Below are positions 51,281 through 60,673 of a stretch of 64,000 nucleotides of DNA, piece by piece. How positions within the stretch are numbered: the first letter of the stretch is position 1; each line of letters begins with the position of its first letter. The DNA lies in NCBI GenBank assembly GCA_009268125.1, contig WBOU01000009.1, positions 176,214 to 240,213 on the forward strand, written 5' to 3'. The stretch comes from Chloroflexia bacterium SDU3-3. Lineage in GTDB: Bacteria > Chloroflexota > Chloroflexia > Chloroflexales > Roseiflexaceae. The position numbers were made by a program, and so were the translations under genes. Below the pieces are notes generated by a model, which saw only the letters and a list, made by a program, of their open reading frames with translations, was not told the DNA's origin and made no database searches.

Positions 51281-51923
51281 TGATTCCAATCGACTGCAGC
51301 ATAGCCTCGGTTACCAGCGAGATCTCCTGCTGCCCATCGATCTCTCGGAGGTTCCCATGCTCGTGATAGTGCTGGATCAGGGGGCGCGTCTGCTGGAAGT
51401 AGACCTCCAGCCGATGCCGCGCTGTCTGCATAGTATCATCCGAGCGCTGGTAGAGCTTCCCGCCGCACGCATCGCATATATCGGGGCGTTTGGACGGGAA
51501 ATAGTATATATTATACGTGGAACCACAGGTTTTGCAAGTTTGCCGCCCTGCCAGCCGCCGCAGCAGCACCGCATCGGGAACGCTGAGATACAGCACATAG
51601 TTGATCTCGCGCCCGTGCTTGGACAGCTCATCGTCGAGGGCGCGCGCCTGCTCGCGCGTGCGCGGGAAGCCATCGAAGATCACGCCCTGCCTGCAGTCTG
51701 CGGCGCTGATCCGCTCGATGATCATCTGGATGACCAGCTCGTCGGGCACCAGCTCGCCGCGATCCATGTAGGCCTTCGCCAGCATGCCCAGCTCGGTGCC
51801 TTTGCGTAGCGCCGCGCGGAACAGATCGCCACTGGCGATGTGCACTAGCCCGCTGCGCTCCTCCAGCACCTTGGCCTGGGTTCCCTTCCCCGCTCCTGGC
51901 GCGCCAAGAAGAATAACATCCAT
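51264..51923 (-). CDS. adk: Adenylate kinase
   Basis: 219 residues, long (LID-containing) form. P-loop GAPGAGKGTQ, NMP-binding FPRTREQA with DGF, and a four-Cys zinc LID: CKTC near residues 130-133 and CDAC near 150-153. AMP + ATP to 2 ADP. Between secY and map, as in most genomes. Confidence 0.98.
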   Translation of the reverse strand: MDVILLGAPGAGKGTQAKVLEERSGLVHIASGDLFRAALRKGTELGMLAKAYMDRGELVPDELVIQMIIERISAADCRQGVIFDGFPRTREQARALDDELSKHGREINYVLYLSVPDAVLLRRLAGRQTCKTCGSTYNIYYFPSKRPDICDACGGKLYQRSDDTMQTARHRLEVYFQQTRPLIQHYHEHGNLREIDGQQEISLVTEAMLQSIGINGSNA

Positions 51924-51985
51924 CTGCGCCCCTCTCTGCTCAGCACTGAGCCTGCTCTTCGGATGCGGTGCCTAGCTGTCGGGCA

Positions 51986-52015
51986 GGCGGCGCTGCACTG
52001 GTGCGCAGCGCCGCC
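51986..52015 (-). other. Hairpin in the secY-adk gap
   Basis: Perfect 11-bp stem GGCGGCGCTGC/GCAGCGCCGCC, 8-nt loop, no T-run. Confidence 0.65.
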
Positions 52016-52022
52016 GGGCAGG

Positions 52023-53369
52023 CTACTTGCTAATGAACCCCTCGTAGTTACGCATCACCAGCTGGGCCTCCAGCTGGCGCATCGTATCGATCGCCACACC
52101 CACCACGATCAGCAGCGAGGTTGCGCCAAGGCCGATCTGCACGCCCGTGAGGTGCTGGGTGATGTAGGGCAGGATGGCCACAATACCCAGGAACAGCGCG
52201 CCCACCAGCGTGATGCGGTAGACCACGCGCGCCAGATACTCCTCGGTCTTCTTGCCGGGGCGGATGCCCGGGATGAAGCCGCCGTTTCGCTGGAGCGAGT
52301 CGGGGATGTTCTGCTGCTGGAAGATCACCATGGTGTAGAAGTAGGTGAAGCCAACCACCAGCAGGAACAGCAGGACGGTGTAGACCACCGTGCCGCCAGC
52401 ATACTGCGGGCTAAAAGTGCGGAACACGCCACAGGCGATCTGGGTCATGATCCCCGCGCCCGCATCGGCGGTACCGGTCGGGCAGCCGTAGGATGCGATC
52501 GTGCCGGGGAAGATGATGATGCTCTGCGCGAAGATCAGCGGGATCATGCCCGCCATGTTCACCTTCAGCGGGATGTGGCTCGACTGGCCGCCGTAGACCC
52601 GGTTGCCGCGCACGCGCTTCACATACTGCACCTGGATGCGGCGCTGCCCTTCCTGCACCAGCACAATGCCCACGATCGTGAGCAGCGCGATGACAATGAA
52701 GGCGACGATACCGATGATCTGCTCAGCACCAACCTGGGCTGTGCTGATGGCCTGGTAGATCACGCTGGGCAGCCGCGAGACAATGCCAGCGAAGATAATC
52801 ATCGAGATGCCGTTGCCGATACCGCGCTCCTGGATCTGCTCGCCGAGCCAGATCAGCAGCATGGTGCCCGCCACCATCGTGGTGAGGATGGTGAGGGTCG
52901 GCAGGAAGTTGGTAACTAGGTCAAACGGCGTGCGGAACAGCGACACGCCATTGGTGGCCACCTCTAGCGTGCGGGTCTGGCCGAACGCCTGCAGGTAGGC
53001 CAGAGGCACTGTCAGCCAGAAGGTGATGCGGTTGATGCGCTGGCGGCCCTGCTCGCCCTCTCGCGAGAGCGTCTCGAGCGCCGGGATCAGCGGCGTCAGC
53101 AGCTGGACAATGATCTGAGCCGTAATATAGGGGTAAACCCCCATCGAGGCGACCGAGAGCTGCTGCAGCGCACCGCCGGCAAACAGGTTCAGCAGCTGGG
53201 CCAGCTGGTTGTTGGCCAGGGCATCCTGCAGGCTCTGCAGCGCCGTGGGGTTGATGTTCGGTACCGGAATATGGGCAATAAGCCGAAACACCAGCAGCAT
53301 CCCGAGCGTAAACACAATACGGTTGCGCAGATCAGGAAGCTGCACGGCACGAAAAAGCGACTTTAGCAT
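52023..53369 (-). CDS. secY: Protein translocase subunit SecY
   Basis: 448 residues, ten TM helices, with NLFAGGALQQLSVASMGVYPYITAQIIVQLL and the GIGNGISMIIFAGIV plug/pore region, GQSSHIPLKVNMAGMIPLIFAQSI and FIPGIRPGKKTEEYL. Start ATG follows GAGGAG. The channel subunit of SecYEG; secE and secG are elsewhere. Confidence 0.98.
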   Translation of the reverse strand: MLKSLFRAVQLPDLRNRIVFTLGMLLVFRLIAHIPVPNINPTALQSLQDALANNQLAQLLNLFAGGALQQLSVASMGVYPYITAQIIVQLLTPLIPALETLSREGEQGRQRINRITFWLTVPLAYLQAFGQTRTLEVATNGVSLFRTPFDLVTNFLPTLTILTTMVAGTMLLIWLGEQIQERGIGNGISMIIFAGIVSRLPSVIYQAISTAQVGAEQIIGIVAFIVIALLTIVGIVLVQEGQRRIQVQYVKRVRGNRVYGGQSSHIPLKVNMAGMIPLIFAQSIIIFPGTIASYGCPTGTADAGAGIMTQIACGVFRTFSPQYAGGTVVYTVLLFLLVVGFTYFYTMVIFQQQNIPDSLQRNGGFIPGIRPGKKTEEYLARVVYRITLVGALFLGIVAILPYITQHLTGVQIGLGATSLLIVVGVAIDTMRQLEAQLVMRNYEGFISK

Positions 53370-53421
53370 TGACGAAGCTCCTCGTCTTTGGAAGGAGAAT
53401 CAAGCACCTGTGTGTAGGCCA

Positions 53422-53449
53422 CAGGCGGCGGCCAGTGGCCAGCCGCCTG
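53422..53449 (-). other. Hairpin in the rplO-secY gap
   Basis: CAGGCGGC/GCCGCCTG (8 bp) with an inner GGCC/GGCC pairing. Confidence 0.6.
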
Positions 53450-53467
53450 CTCCTTAGGTTTACGCTC

Positions 53468-53983
53468 TTATTCCGCGCTGTCGGCTCGGTTGACCATCGC
53501 CAGGTTCTCGCCACGGCTGCGGCTCTTGGGAATAACCACCCAGGGGATCTCGACGCAGGTGCCGCCTGCGGCCTCGATCTTCTGGCGGGCGCTGGCGCTG
53601 AACTTGTGGGCCTCGATCGTGAGGCTGGCGGTCAGCTCGCCGTCGCCGAGGATCTTCAGCGGCTGGCTCTTGCTGATCGCCTTCGAGGAAACCAGCATGG
53701 CGAGCGTCAGCGGCTCATCGGCCGGCCACTCGGCCAGATCGCCCACGTTGAGCACCTGGTACTCGATGCGCCACTTGTTCTTGAAGCCGCGCAGGTAGGG
53801 CAGGCGGCGGACAATACGGTTCTGACCACCCTCAAAGGTGCGGTAGGGGTTGGGCCCCGAGCGGGCCTTCTGGCCATTCATACCCTTGCCCGAGGTCTTG
53901 CCCTTGCCAGAACCGTGACCGCGGCCAACGCGCTTCGTGGTATGCGTTGAGCCAGCAGCTGGCTTCAGATCATGCAGTTTCAT
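53468..53983 (-). CDS. rplO: 50S ribosomal protein L15
   Basis: 171 residues: [43 protein letters not shown] glycine-rich arm, [18 protein letters not shown]. Slightly longer than E. coli L15 because of the C-terminus. ATG at 53983 chosen on GAAGG upstream. 224 nt separate it from rpmD, the widest break in this cluster. Confidence 0.98.
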   Translation of the reverse strand: MKLHDLKPAAGSTHTTKRVGRGHGSGKGKTSGKGMNGQKARSGPNPYRTFEGGQNRIVRRLPYLRGFKNKWRIEYQVLNVGDLAEWPADEPLTLAMLVSSKAISKSQPLKILGDGELTASLTIEAHKFSASARQKIEAAGGTCVEIPWVVIPKSRSRGENLAMVNRADSAE

Positions 53984-54099
53984 GGTTTCACCTTCGCTAA
54001 AACGCCGCCGCATAGCGCGACGACTCGCAGGATCGGCTGTGGCAGCAGGGGAAGAAGATCGCTGCCAGGCAGATCAGTTATTAGGATACAAGAAAAAGT

Positions 54100-54105
54100 A
54101 TTATA
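54100..54105 (-). promoter_or_regulatory. Internal -10 box upstream of rplO
   Basis: TATAAT on the minus strand, in an AT-rich stretch after the rpmD hairpin. No good -35 at 16-18 nt. May start an rplO-secY-adk-map transcript. Confidence 0.4.
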
Positions 54106-54148
54106 TACGAATTTTGCCAACGCATTGCAGCCCGGCAAAACAAAGAGT

Positions 54149-54185
54149 GGATCAAACAGGAGTGCAGAGCACGCCCGCTTGATCC
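54149..54185 (-). terminator. Terminator/attenuator-like hairpin after rpmD
   Basis: GGATCAA/TTGATCC arms (54149-54155 and 54179-54185) with an inner GTGC/GCAC hairpin; on the minus strand followed by ACTCTTTGTTTTG. Confidence 0.5.
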
Positions 54186-54207
54186 GCTCACGCTGGCTCA
54201 ATGTTGG

Positions 54208-54402
54208 CTAGGCTGCGTCGTCCGCAACTTCTTCCACCTTCACCAGGTGCTTTACTTTGAAGATCATCCCGCGGAGGGTGTTGCTATCTTCCCTCACCAC
54301 CACGCTGTTCAGCTTGCGCAGGCCCAGAGCACGTACCGTCTCCTTCTGATCCCGCGCGTAGCCGATCGAGCTCTTGGCGTATGTAATCCGAAGCTTTGCC
54401 AT
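54208..54402 (-). CDS. rpmD: 50S ribosomal protein L30
   Basis: 64 residues: [35 protein letters not shown]. Short L30 of the bacterial type. Two bases after rpsE. Confidence 0.98.
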   Translation of the reverse strand: MAKLRITYAKSSIGYARDQKETVRALGLRKLNSVVVREDSNTLRGMIFKVKHLVKVEEVADDAA

Positions 54403-54404
54403 AA

Positions 54405-54941
54405 CTACGCCTCCTGCACCCGGGCCTTACGCATGCGCTGCGCAAGCTCCTGGCGGGTCAAGTCGCGCTTGCGGGCAACGTCTTCCAGCGACGAGAGCTC
54501 GCTCAGCGCCTGGAAGGTAGCCTTGACAACATTCACCGGATTGTTGCTGCCATAGCGCTTCGAAAGGATGTCTTTGATACCAGCGGCCTCGATCAGCGGG
54601 CGGACGCCGCGGCCAGCGATAACGCCGGTACCAGGGGCCGCCGGGATGAGGCGCACGCGGGTGGCCGAGAACCGAGTCTCGACCTCGTGGGGGATCGAGG
54701 TGCGGTACAGCGGCACCGAGATCAGGTTCTTCTTTGCCGCCTCGACGCCCTTGCGGATCGCCTCGGGGACCTCGCCAGCCTTACCCATGCCGACCCCGAC
54801 ATGGCCCTTGCCGTCGCCAACCACGACGACCGTGCTGAAGCTGAAGCGTCGACCGCCCTTGACCACCTTCGACACGCGATTGATCTGGACGACGCGCTCC
54901 TCAAGCTCGAGGTCTTCGGCATTAACACGTCTGCGATTCAC
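54405..54941 (-). CDS. rpsE: 30S ribosomal protein S5
   Basis: 178 residues: [42 protein letters not shown] and [32 protein letters not shown]. Decoding-site accuracy protein. Confidence 0.98.
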   Translation of the reverse strand: MNRRRVNAEDLELEERVVQINRVSKVVKGGRRFSFSTVVVVGDGKGHVGVGMGKAGEVPEAIRKGVEAAKKNLISVPLYRTSIPHEVETRFSATRVRLIPAAPGTGVIAGRGVRPLIEAAGIKDILSKRYGSNNPVNVVKATFQALSELSSLEDVARKRDLTRQELAQRMRKARVQEA

Positions 54942-54964
54942 GTTTCCTCCGAAAGTTAAGAGTT

Positions 54965-55004
54965 AAGAGTGAATCAGTAGAGAGTCCAAATACTCTTCAC
55001 TCTT
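54965..55004 (-). repeat. AAGAGTGAA inverted repeat in the rplR-rpsE gap
   Basis: AAGAGTGAA (54965-54973) and TTCACTCTT (54996-55004), inner GAGT/ACTC; preceded by a GTTAAGA direct repeat. AT-rich, unlike the flanks. Confidence 0.6.
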
Positions 55005-55020
55005 CACCGTCAACTACTAA

Positions 55021-55383
55021 CTAGAATTCGAGTCCAGCTTCGCGTGCCGCCTCGGCCAGAGCCTGGATGCGGCCGTGGTACTTAAAGCCACCCCGATCAA
55101 ATACGACTTTCACCACGCCCGCGGCCTTGGCGCGCTCGGCGACAGCAGCGCCGATCACCTTCGCCTGCTCGACCTTGGTACCACCAAGCTGCTCGGCAAA
55201 CGACTTCTCGACAGTCGAGGCGGCAGCCAGCGTGCGGCCAGCCACGTCGTCGATCACCTGGGCGTAAATATGCTGATTGCTGCGAAACACTGCCAGCCGG
55301 GGGCGCTCGGTCGACCCGGCGACCCGGCGGCGCACGCGGTGGTGTCGCCGGATGCGCAGCTCTCGCGTTGTTCGTCCTGCCAT
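55021..55383 (-). CDS. rplR: 50S ribosomal protein L18
   Basis: 120 residues: [35 protein letters not shown] and ending [26 protein letters not shown]. Binds 5S rRNA. Confidence 0.98.
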   Translation of the reverse strand: MAGRTTRELRIRRHHRVRRRVAGSTERPRLAVFRSNQHIYAQVIDDVAGRTLAAASTVEKSFAEQLGGTKVEQAKVIGAAVAERAKAAGVVKVVFDRGGFKYHGRIQALAEAAREAGLEF

Positions 55384-55485
55384 GATAATCTCTCCTAAGA
55401 GAGGCAGGGATTATATCCCCCGCCATAGAAGCAACGCGCTATTGGCAGGGCGGCGATCTGTGGGCCACCCTGCCAGCGCTGCTCA

Positions 55486-56049
55486 TTACTTCGTCTTACC
55501 GGCCTTGCCAGCCTTGCGGCGGACACGCTCGCCCTGGTACTTGATGCCGTAGCCCTTGTATGGCTCCGGCGGTCGCAGGGAGCGCATCTTGGCCGCTTCC
55601 TCGCCGACCATCTGCTTGTTGATACCGCGGATGGTCACCACCTGGGGCTCGTTCGCGCTGCGGCGCTCGGCCACCTCAAAGGTGATGCCCTCGGGCGGAA
55701 CAATGCGGATGGGGTGCGAGAAGCCGACCTGAAGGATCAGGTTCTTGCCCTCGCGCGAGGCGCGGTAGCCGACGCCCAGAATCTCCAGAACGCGCGCGTA
55801 GCCATCGGTCACACCCACAACCATGTTGTTGAGCAGCGACCGCGTGAGGCCGTGCAGGGCACGGTGCTGGCGCGAGTCCGAGGGGCGCACCACGACCAGC
55901 GCGCCTTCCTGCCGATCAATCTGCATCTCGCTAGGCAGCTGCTGCTGCAGCTCGCCCTTCGGCCCCTTGACGGTAACAAAGTTGCCGTCGGCGATGGTAA
56001 TGTCCACGCCCTTGGGGAGCGAGATAGGCTTTTTACCGATGCGTGACAT
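55486..56049 (-). CDS. rplF: 50S ribosomal protein L6
   Basis: 187 residues, two L6 domains. SRIGKKPISLPKGV start, LLNNMVVGVTDGYARVLEILGVGYRA in the middle, RPPEPYKGYGIKYQGERVRRKAGK end. Gap to rplR (102 nt) has GGCAGGG/CCCTGCC. Confidence 0.98.
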   Translation of the reverse strand: MSRIGKKPISLPKGVDITIADGNFVTVKGPKGELQQQLPSEMQIDRQEGALVVVRPSDSRQHRALHGLTRSLLNNMVVGVTDGYARVLEILGVGYRASREGKNLILQVGFSHPIRIVPPEGITFEVAERRSANEPQVVTIRGINKQMVGEEAAKMRSLRPPEPYKGYGIKYQGERVRRKAGKAGKTK

Positions 56050-56067
56050 CGTTACGCTCCTCCCTCG

Positions 56068-56466
56068 CTACCAGACGTAGCATAGGACCTCGCCGCCGAC
56101 GTGCTCCTGGTAGGCCTGGTAGCCTGCCAGCACGCCCTTGGGGGTCGAAAGAATACTGATACCAAGGCCATTGCGCACCTGGGGGATCTCGTCCCGGCCA
56201 GTGTAGATGCGCAGGCCTGGGCGGCTCACGCGGCGCAGACCGGTGATCACCGGGCGGCGGTCGTTGGTATACTTCAAAGTCAGAACAAGTGTATCAGACG
56301 GCTTTCCAGCCTGCACCGTAAAGTCGCGAATGAAGCCCTCGCGCTTGAGGATCTCTGCAATCGCAACCTTCATCTTCGACGAAGGCATTGCTACCGTCTG
56401 GTGGCGCACCATGCCTGCGTTGCGGATTCGGGTCAGCATGTCGCCGATTGGGTCATTAACGCTCAC
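56068..56466 (-). CDS. rpsH: 30S ribosomal protein S8
   Basis: 132 residues: [36 protein letters not shown] end. Binds central 16S domain. Autogenous repressor of the spc operon in E. coli; no such site was looked for here. Confidence 0.98.
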   Translation of the reverse strand: MSVNDPIGDMLTRIRNAGMVRHQTVAMPSSKMKVAIAEILKREGFIRDFTVQAGKPSDTLVLTLKYTNDRRPVITGLRRVSRPGLRIYTGRDEIPQVRNGLGISILSTPKGVLAGYQAYQEHVGGEVLCYVW

Positions 56467-56491
56467 TGCGATTCCTCCTTAACAACGGCTA

Positions 56492-56677
56492 TTACCAGCT
56501 CGACTTGGTAACGCCGGGAATCATGCCCTTCAGCGCGTGCTCGCGGAAGCAGATACGGCACATACCGAAACGCCGCATATAGGCGCGGGAGCGACCACAG
56601 ACCTTGCAGCGATTGTACGCGCGGGTCTGGTATTTCGCCGGCCGCTGGGCCTTGATAATAAGCGATGTCTTAGCCAA
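56492..56677 (-). CDS. rpsZ: 30S ribosomal protein S14, zinc (type Z)
   Basis: 61 residues, short zinc-binding form: CKVC (near 24-27) and CRIC (near 40-43), ending [10 protein letters not shown]. Confidence 0.97.
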   Translation of the reverse strand: MAKTSLIIKAQRPAKYQTRAYNRCKVCGRSRAYMRRFGMCRICFREHALKGMIPGVTKSSW

Positions 56678-56734
56678 AGCTCAATCCTCCTGAAGGTCGA
56701 ACTAGTTAGCGGTCTTTCCGCTCCTGGCCCGCCC

Positions 56735-57280
56735 TTAATCGCGGAATGGCATCCCGAGGCGCTTCAGCAGCGCGTAGCCCTGCGCGTCATCCGGGGAAGT
56801 AGTCACAATCGCTACCTCCAGCCCGCGAACTTTATCTACCTTGTCGTACTCAATCTCTGGGAAGATAATCTGCTCGCGCAGGCCCAGGCTGTAGTTACCG
56901 CGGCCATCGAACGACCGGCGGCTGACGCCGCGGAAGTCACGGATGCGCGGGAGCGCCAGGCTCACCAGGCGGTCGGCAAATTCCCACATCTGCACGCCGC
57001 GCAGGGTCACCATCGCGCCAATCGCCTGGCCCTGGCGAAGCTTAAATGCCGCGATCGACTTCTTCGCGCGAGTCACCACCGGCTTCTGGCCGGCGATCGC
57101 CTGAAGGTCGGCCACAGCCGCTTCCAGCGCCTTGGGGTTCTGGAGAGCCTCACCCAGACCAATGTTCAGCACAATCTTCGACAGACGAGGGACCTGCATC
57201 ACGGAAGAATAGCCAAACTCCTGCAGCAGGGCGGGGACAACCTCTGTCGTGTATTTTTCCTTTAACCGCGGGGTCATCAC
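56735..57280 (-). CDS. rplE: 50S ribosomal protein L5
   Basis: 181 residues: [37 protein letters not shown] and the [22 protein letters not shown] end. Contacts 5S rRNA and P-site tRNA. Confidence 0.98.
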   Translation of the reverse strand: MMTPRLKEKYTTEVVPALLQEFGYSSVMQVPRLSKIVLNIGLGEALQNPKALEAAVADLQAIAGQKPVVTRAKKSIAAFKLRQGQAIGAMVTLRGVQMWEFADRLVSLALPRIRDFRGVSRRSFDGRGNYSLGLREQIIFPEIEYDKVDKVRGLEVAIVTTSPDDAQGYALLKRLGMPFRD

Positions 57281-57333
57281 TTGCTCCTCAAGGGCTTGGA
57301 GAACGTCGGAGCGCCCTCCGGCCTTGGTCTAAA

Positions 57334-57663
57334 TTACTCAATCGTTGCGTCGCAGGCCTTGCAGAACCGCACCTTGCGCGAGCGGCCCTTGTGGTCCTTC
57401 TCGTCGAGGAACCGGTGGCCAGTGCGCGATGCGCGACCGCAGCTTGGGCAGATAAGCATCACATTGGAGGCGTGAAGCGGGGCCTCCATCTCGATGATGC
57501 CGCCGGGCTTCCCCGGGCCACGGGCCTTCATGTGGCGCTTCACAATGTTCAGGCCCTCGACCACCACGCGATTGTCGCTCGGAACCGAGCGCGTGATCTT
57601 GCCACGCTTGCCCTTATCCTTGCCGGTGATGATCAGTACTTCATCGCCAGTTTTGACGTGCAT
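57334..57663 (-). CDS. rplX: 50S ribosomal protein L24
   Basis: 109 residues. KOW motif in HVKTGDEVLIITGKDKGKRGKI and, less common, a C-terminal zinc-type tail with CPSC and CKAC. ATG at 57663 has GAGGA upstream. Confidence 0.97.
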   Translation of the reverse strand: MHVKTGDEVLIITGKDKGKRGKITRSVPSDNRVVVEGLNIVKRHMKARGPGKPGGIIEMEAPLHASNVMLICPSCGRASRTGHRFLDEKDHKGRSRKVRFCKACDATIE

Positions 57664-57742
57664 AATATCCTCGCAGAAATCAGATGTCATCGTCCGTCGA
57701 CAGCGTTGGCCATAGAGCAGACGATGCCGTCTGAGTCCTCAG

Positions 57743-58111
57743 TTACAGAACCTCCGGCGCAAGCGAGATGATCTTCATGAAGGCTTTCTCGCGCAGCTCG
57801 CGGGCCACTGGCCCAAAGATGCGCGTGCCGCGCGGGTTGTTCTCTTTGCCGATGATCACGGCCGCGTTGTCGTCGAAGCGGATGTGCGAGCCATCGGGGC
57901 GCACATACTCTTTGGTCACGCGCACGATCACCGCGCGCACAACCTCGCCCTTCTTCACCGCGCCGCCGGGGGTCGCATCCTTCACCGAGGCGACGATCAC
58001 ATCGCCGATGCGGCCATACCGCACGCGCGAGCCGCCCATAACGCGGATGCACATGATCTCTTTCGCGCCGGTGTTATCGGCGACTTTCAGGCGGGTCTGC
58101 TGCTGGATCAC
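57743..58111 (-). CDS. rplN: 50S ribosomal protein L14
   Basis: 122 residues: [38 protein letters not shown] and [22 protein letters not shown]. Intersubunit bridge and factor-binding side. Confidence 0.98.
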   Translation of the reverse strand: MIQQQTRLKVADNTGAKEIMCIRVMGGSRVRYGRIGDVIVASVKDATPGGAVKKGEVVRAVIVRVTKEYVRPDGSHIRFDDNAAVIIGKENNPRGTRIFGPVARELREKAFMKIISLAPEVL

Positions 58112-58112
58112 G

Positions 58113-58373
58113 CTACACCTCCTCGCCCTTGGTCACGATCTCGATCACTTCCCAGCGCTTGGTCTTGCTCAGCGGGCGGGTCTCGCCGATCCGCACCACA
58201 TCACCGATCTTGCACACGTTCTCTTCGTCGTGCGCGTGGAACTTCTTGGTGACACGGATGGTCTTCTTGTACAGGGGGTGCGGCTTCAGCCGGTCCACTG
58301 CGACCACCACGGTCTTGTCCATCTTGTCGCTGACCACGCGGCCAACTTTATACAAGCGACGTCCTTCAGCCAT
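58113..58373 (-). CDS. rpsQ: 30S ribosomal protein S17
   Basis: 86 residues, OB fold; [39 protein letters not shown]. One base after rplN's start. Confidence 0.98.
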   Translation of the reverse strand: MAEGRRLYKVGRVVSDKMDKTVVVAVDRLKPHPLYKKTIRVTKKFHAHDEENVCKIGDVVRIGETRPLSKTKRWEVIEIVTKGEEV

Positions 58374-58402
58374 GACTGCTTTCCTCCACCGTTACCCGGT
58401 CG

Positions 58403-58597
58403 TTACAAACCCAGCTCGCGCTCGCGCAGAATCGTCTTGATTTGCGCGATCTCGCGCCGCACGACCCGCGGGCGACCGGTGGCAGTAAGCCGGCCCACGG
58501 ACTGCTGGAACCGAAGATTGAACAGCTCCTCGTAGCGTTCCTTGATCATATCCTGGAGCCGGGCATCATCAATGTTTCGCAGTTCGCTGGTTTTCAT
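58403..58597 (-). CDS. rpmC: 50S ribosomal protein L29
   Basis: 64 residues: [18 protein letters not shown], then [29 protein letters not shown]. The ATG (58597) overlaps the TGA of rplP by four bases, ATGA; GGAGG is 7 nt upstream. Confidence 0.98.
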   Translation of the reverse strand: MKTSELRNIDDARLQDMIKERYEELFNLRFQQSVGRLTATGRPRVVRREIAQIKTILRERELGL

Positions 58598-59019
58598 TGC
58601 GCTGCCTCCATCTCCTCGCGCCCGATAATCTTGCACTTGATCGGCATCTTCTGCGCGGCGCGCCGAAGGGCCTCAAGCGCCAGATCCTCGCGAACGCCAC
58701 CAAGCTCGAACATCACGCGGCCCGGCTTCACCACCGCAACCCAGTGATCCACGGCACCCTTACCGGAACCCATGCGGGTCTCGGCGGGCTTGCGGGTCAT
58801 CGGCTTGTCGGGGAAAATGCGGATCCACACTTTACCACCGCGCTTCACGTGGCCGGTGATGGCACGGCGGGCGGCCTCGATCTGGCGGCTGGTGATCCAG
58901 GCGGGCTCGACAGCCATCAGGCCGAAGTCGCCAAAGGACACCTTGTTGCCACGAGTCGCAAGGCCGCGCAGGTCGCCGCGGTGGGGCTTGCGGTATTTCA
59001 CGCGCTTTGGTAGTAGCAT
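58594..59019 (-). CDS. rplP: 50S ribosomal protein L16
   Basis: 141 residues: [53 protein letters not shown] and a C-terminus near [15 protein letters not shown]-site tRNA contact. Confidence 0.98.
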   Translation of the reverse strand: MLLPKRVKYRKPHRGDLRGLATRGNKVSFGDFGLMAVEPAWITSRQIEAARRAITGHVKRGGKVWIRIFPDKPMTRKPAETRMGSGKGAVDHWVAVVKPGRVMFELGGVREDLALEALRRAAQKMPIKCKIIGREEMEAAQ

Positions 59020-59033
59020 TTTCGTTATCCTCC

Positions 59034-59855
59034 TTAGCTGCGTGCTCGCTGGCCGCCGCGCTGGCCGCCGCGCTGGCCGCCGCCACCGCGCTGGCCGTTG
59101 CCGCCACGATCATTGCTGCCGCCGCGATCATTGCTGCCGCCGCGATCATTGCGGTTGCCACGCCGCCGCGGGCGCTCTTCTTCCTGAATCTGGGGAGCAG
59201 GGGCCGCAGCGCGCACCAGGCCATCGGCACCGGGGAACACCTCGCCCTTGTAGATCCACACCTTCACGCCGATGCGGCCGTAGGTGGTGTGCGCGTGGAC
59301 CACAGCGTAGTCGATGTCGGCGCGGAGCGTGTGGCGCGGCACGCGGCCATCCTGCTCCACGGCCTGGCGGGCCATCTCGGCACCAGCAAGGCGACCGCTG
59401 CACTTGATCATCACGCCCTGCGCGCCCAGGCGCATCGCGCGCTGTACGGCCTGCTTCATCGCGCGCTTGTAGCTGACGCGCTTGGTGATCTGCTCGGCGA
59501 TGCTCTCGGCAACCAGCTGCGACTCCAGCTCGGGCTGGTGGATCTCCTGGATGTTGAGCTTCACCTTCTTGCCGGTGCGCTTCTCGAGCTCGGCCTTCAG
59601 GTCATCGACCTTCGCGCCACGCTTGCCGATCACGATACCGGGCTTCGCGGTGTAGACAGAAACTTCGATCTTGTTTGCCGAGCGCTCGATCTCGACGCGG
59701 CTGACGCCCGCGCCCTCAAGCTCTTTGATCACCAGCTTGCGAAGCGCCAGGTCCTCGTGGAGCTGATCAACATAGTTGCGGTCAGCGTACCACTTCGACT
59801 GCCAATCCTTGATGTAGCCAAGGCGGAAGCCAATAGGATGAACTTTGCGACCCAT
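59034..59855 (-). CDS. rpsC: 30S ribosomal protein S3 with RGG-rich tail
   Basis: 273 residues. Residues 1-215 are normal S3 with the KH domain ([18 protein letters not shown]) and [19 protein letters not shown]. The last 45 residues, after QEEERPRRR, are a low-complexity DRGGSN/GQRGG repeat tail not found in E. coli. Encoded by a tandem-repeat DNA stretch at 59040-59150. The tail may contact mRNA or rRNA; function unknown. Confidence 0.97.
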   Translation of the reverse strand: MGRKVHPIGFRLGYIKDWQSKWYADRNYVDQLHEDLALRKLVIKELEGAGVSRVEIERSANKIEVSVYTAKPGIVIGKRGAKVDDLKAELEKRTGKKVKLNIQEIHQPELESQLVAESIAEQITKRVSYKRAMKQAVQRAMRLGAQGVMIKCSGRLAGAEMARQAVEQDGRVPRHTLRADIDYAVVHAHTTYGRIGVKVWIYKGEVFPGADGLVRAAAPAPQIQEEERPRRRGNRNDRGGSNDRGGSNDRGGNGQRGGGGQRGGQRGGQRARS

Positions 59856-60197
59856 TTAGATCTCCTCGCCGTCGTCTACGATCACGGTAATATGCGCCGT
59901 CTTCCGGACGATTCGATCCGCACGGCCACGGGCGCGTGGCATCATGCGCTTCAGCGTCGGGCCTTCGTCGGCGAAGATCGTCTTCACGACAAGGCTGCTC
60001 GGCTCCATATCGTAGTTGTTCTCGGCATTTGCCGCCGCCGACTTGATCGTCCGCGCAACCTCGACCGCAGCTTTCTGCGGCATGTAGCGCAGGGTCGACA
60101 GCGCTTTTTCTACCGGCATACCGCGCACGACATCGCACACAAGCCGGACTTTGATCGGAGAAATCCGAATTCCGCGGGTGATTGCTTTCGCCTGCAT
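59856..60197 (-). CDS. rplV: 50S ribosomal protein L22
   Basis: 113 residues: [41 protein letters not shown] and [22 protein letters not shown]. Lines the exit tunnel. Directly adjoins rpsS and rpsC. Confidence 0.98.
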   Translation of the reverse strand: MQAKAITRGIRISPIKVRLVCDVVRGMPVEKALSTLRYMPQKAAVEVARTIKSAAANAENNYDMEPSSLVVKTIFADEGPTLKRMMPRARGRADRIVRKTAHITVIVDDGEEI

Positions 60198-60485
60198 TTA
60201 CTTCGCCTTCCCTCGCTTATCGGCCTTCTTGCCGCCGTGACCACGGAAGAAGCGCGTAGGCGCGAACTCGCCCAGCTTGTGCCCGACCATATTTTCGGTT
60301 ACGTACACCGGAACGTGGCGGCGACCATCGTGAACCGCGATGGTGTGGCCCACCATCTGAGGGAAGATTGTCGAATCGCGCGACCAAGTACGAAGCACGC
60401 GCTTCTCGTTTGCCCGGTTCATGTCCTCAATGCGGCCAAGCAAACGCACGTCTACGTACGGCCCTTTTTTCGATGAACGCGACAT
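60198..60485 (-). CDS. rpsS: 30S ribosomal protein S19
   Basis: 95 residues: [63 protein letters not shown] split over two stretches, and the end [15 protein letters not shown] at 60485 gives the family start. 188-nt gap to rplB with promoter and hairpin. Confidence 0.98.
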   Translation of the reverse strand: MSRSSKKGPYVDVRLLGRIEDMNRANEKRVLRTWSRDSTIFPQMVGHTIAVHDGRRHVPVYVTENMVGHKLGEFAPTRFFRGHGGKKADKRGKAK

Positions 60486-60590
60486 GTGTCCCTTCCTTTG
60501 TATTGGGAGAAGGTGGAAGCCAAGCAATCGGCCTGAACTCCCGGCGCGCCGGTTACGCGCTCCCAACAACAGTTTTAAACCACAAACGAG

Positions 60591-60646
60591 GCGAAGGTCG
60601 CAAAGCTGTGCAGATGAAGACACTGCATGCTCTTTGCGTCCTTCGC
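60591..60646 (-). promoter_or_regulatory. Long hairpin in the rpsS leader
   Basis: GCGAAGGTCGCAAAG (60591-60605) pairs with CTTTGCGTCCTTCGC (60632-60646), 14 of 15 bp; an inner TGCAG/CTGCA pairing extends the structure. About 106 nt upstream of the rpsS start. Confidence 0.7.
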
Positions 60647-60658
60647 ACCTAGTCCGGC

Positions 60659-60667
60659 ATTATACCA
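60659..60667 (-). promoter_or_regulatory. Internal extended -10 promoter upstream of rpsS
   Basis: Minus strand TGGTATAAT, just after the rplB stop codon. Would put the long hairpin near the 5' end of an rpsS-rplV-rpsC transcript. Confidence 0.55.
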
Positions 60668-60673
60668 TAAAAT

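Noticed and set aside
54100..54105. Full promoter at the rplO TATAAT
   Set aside because: Only the -10 was kept as a weak feature; no -35 at 16-18 nt was found.
59007..60476. A 489-codon plus frame over rpsC, rplV and rpsS
   Set aside because: Antisense of three certain ribosomal-protein genes.
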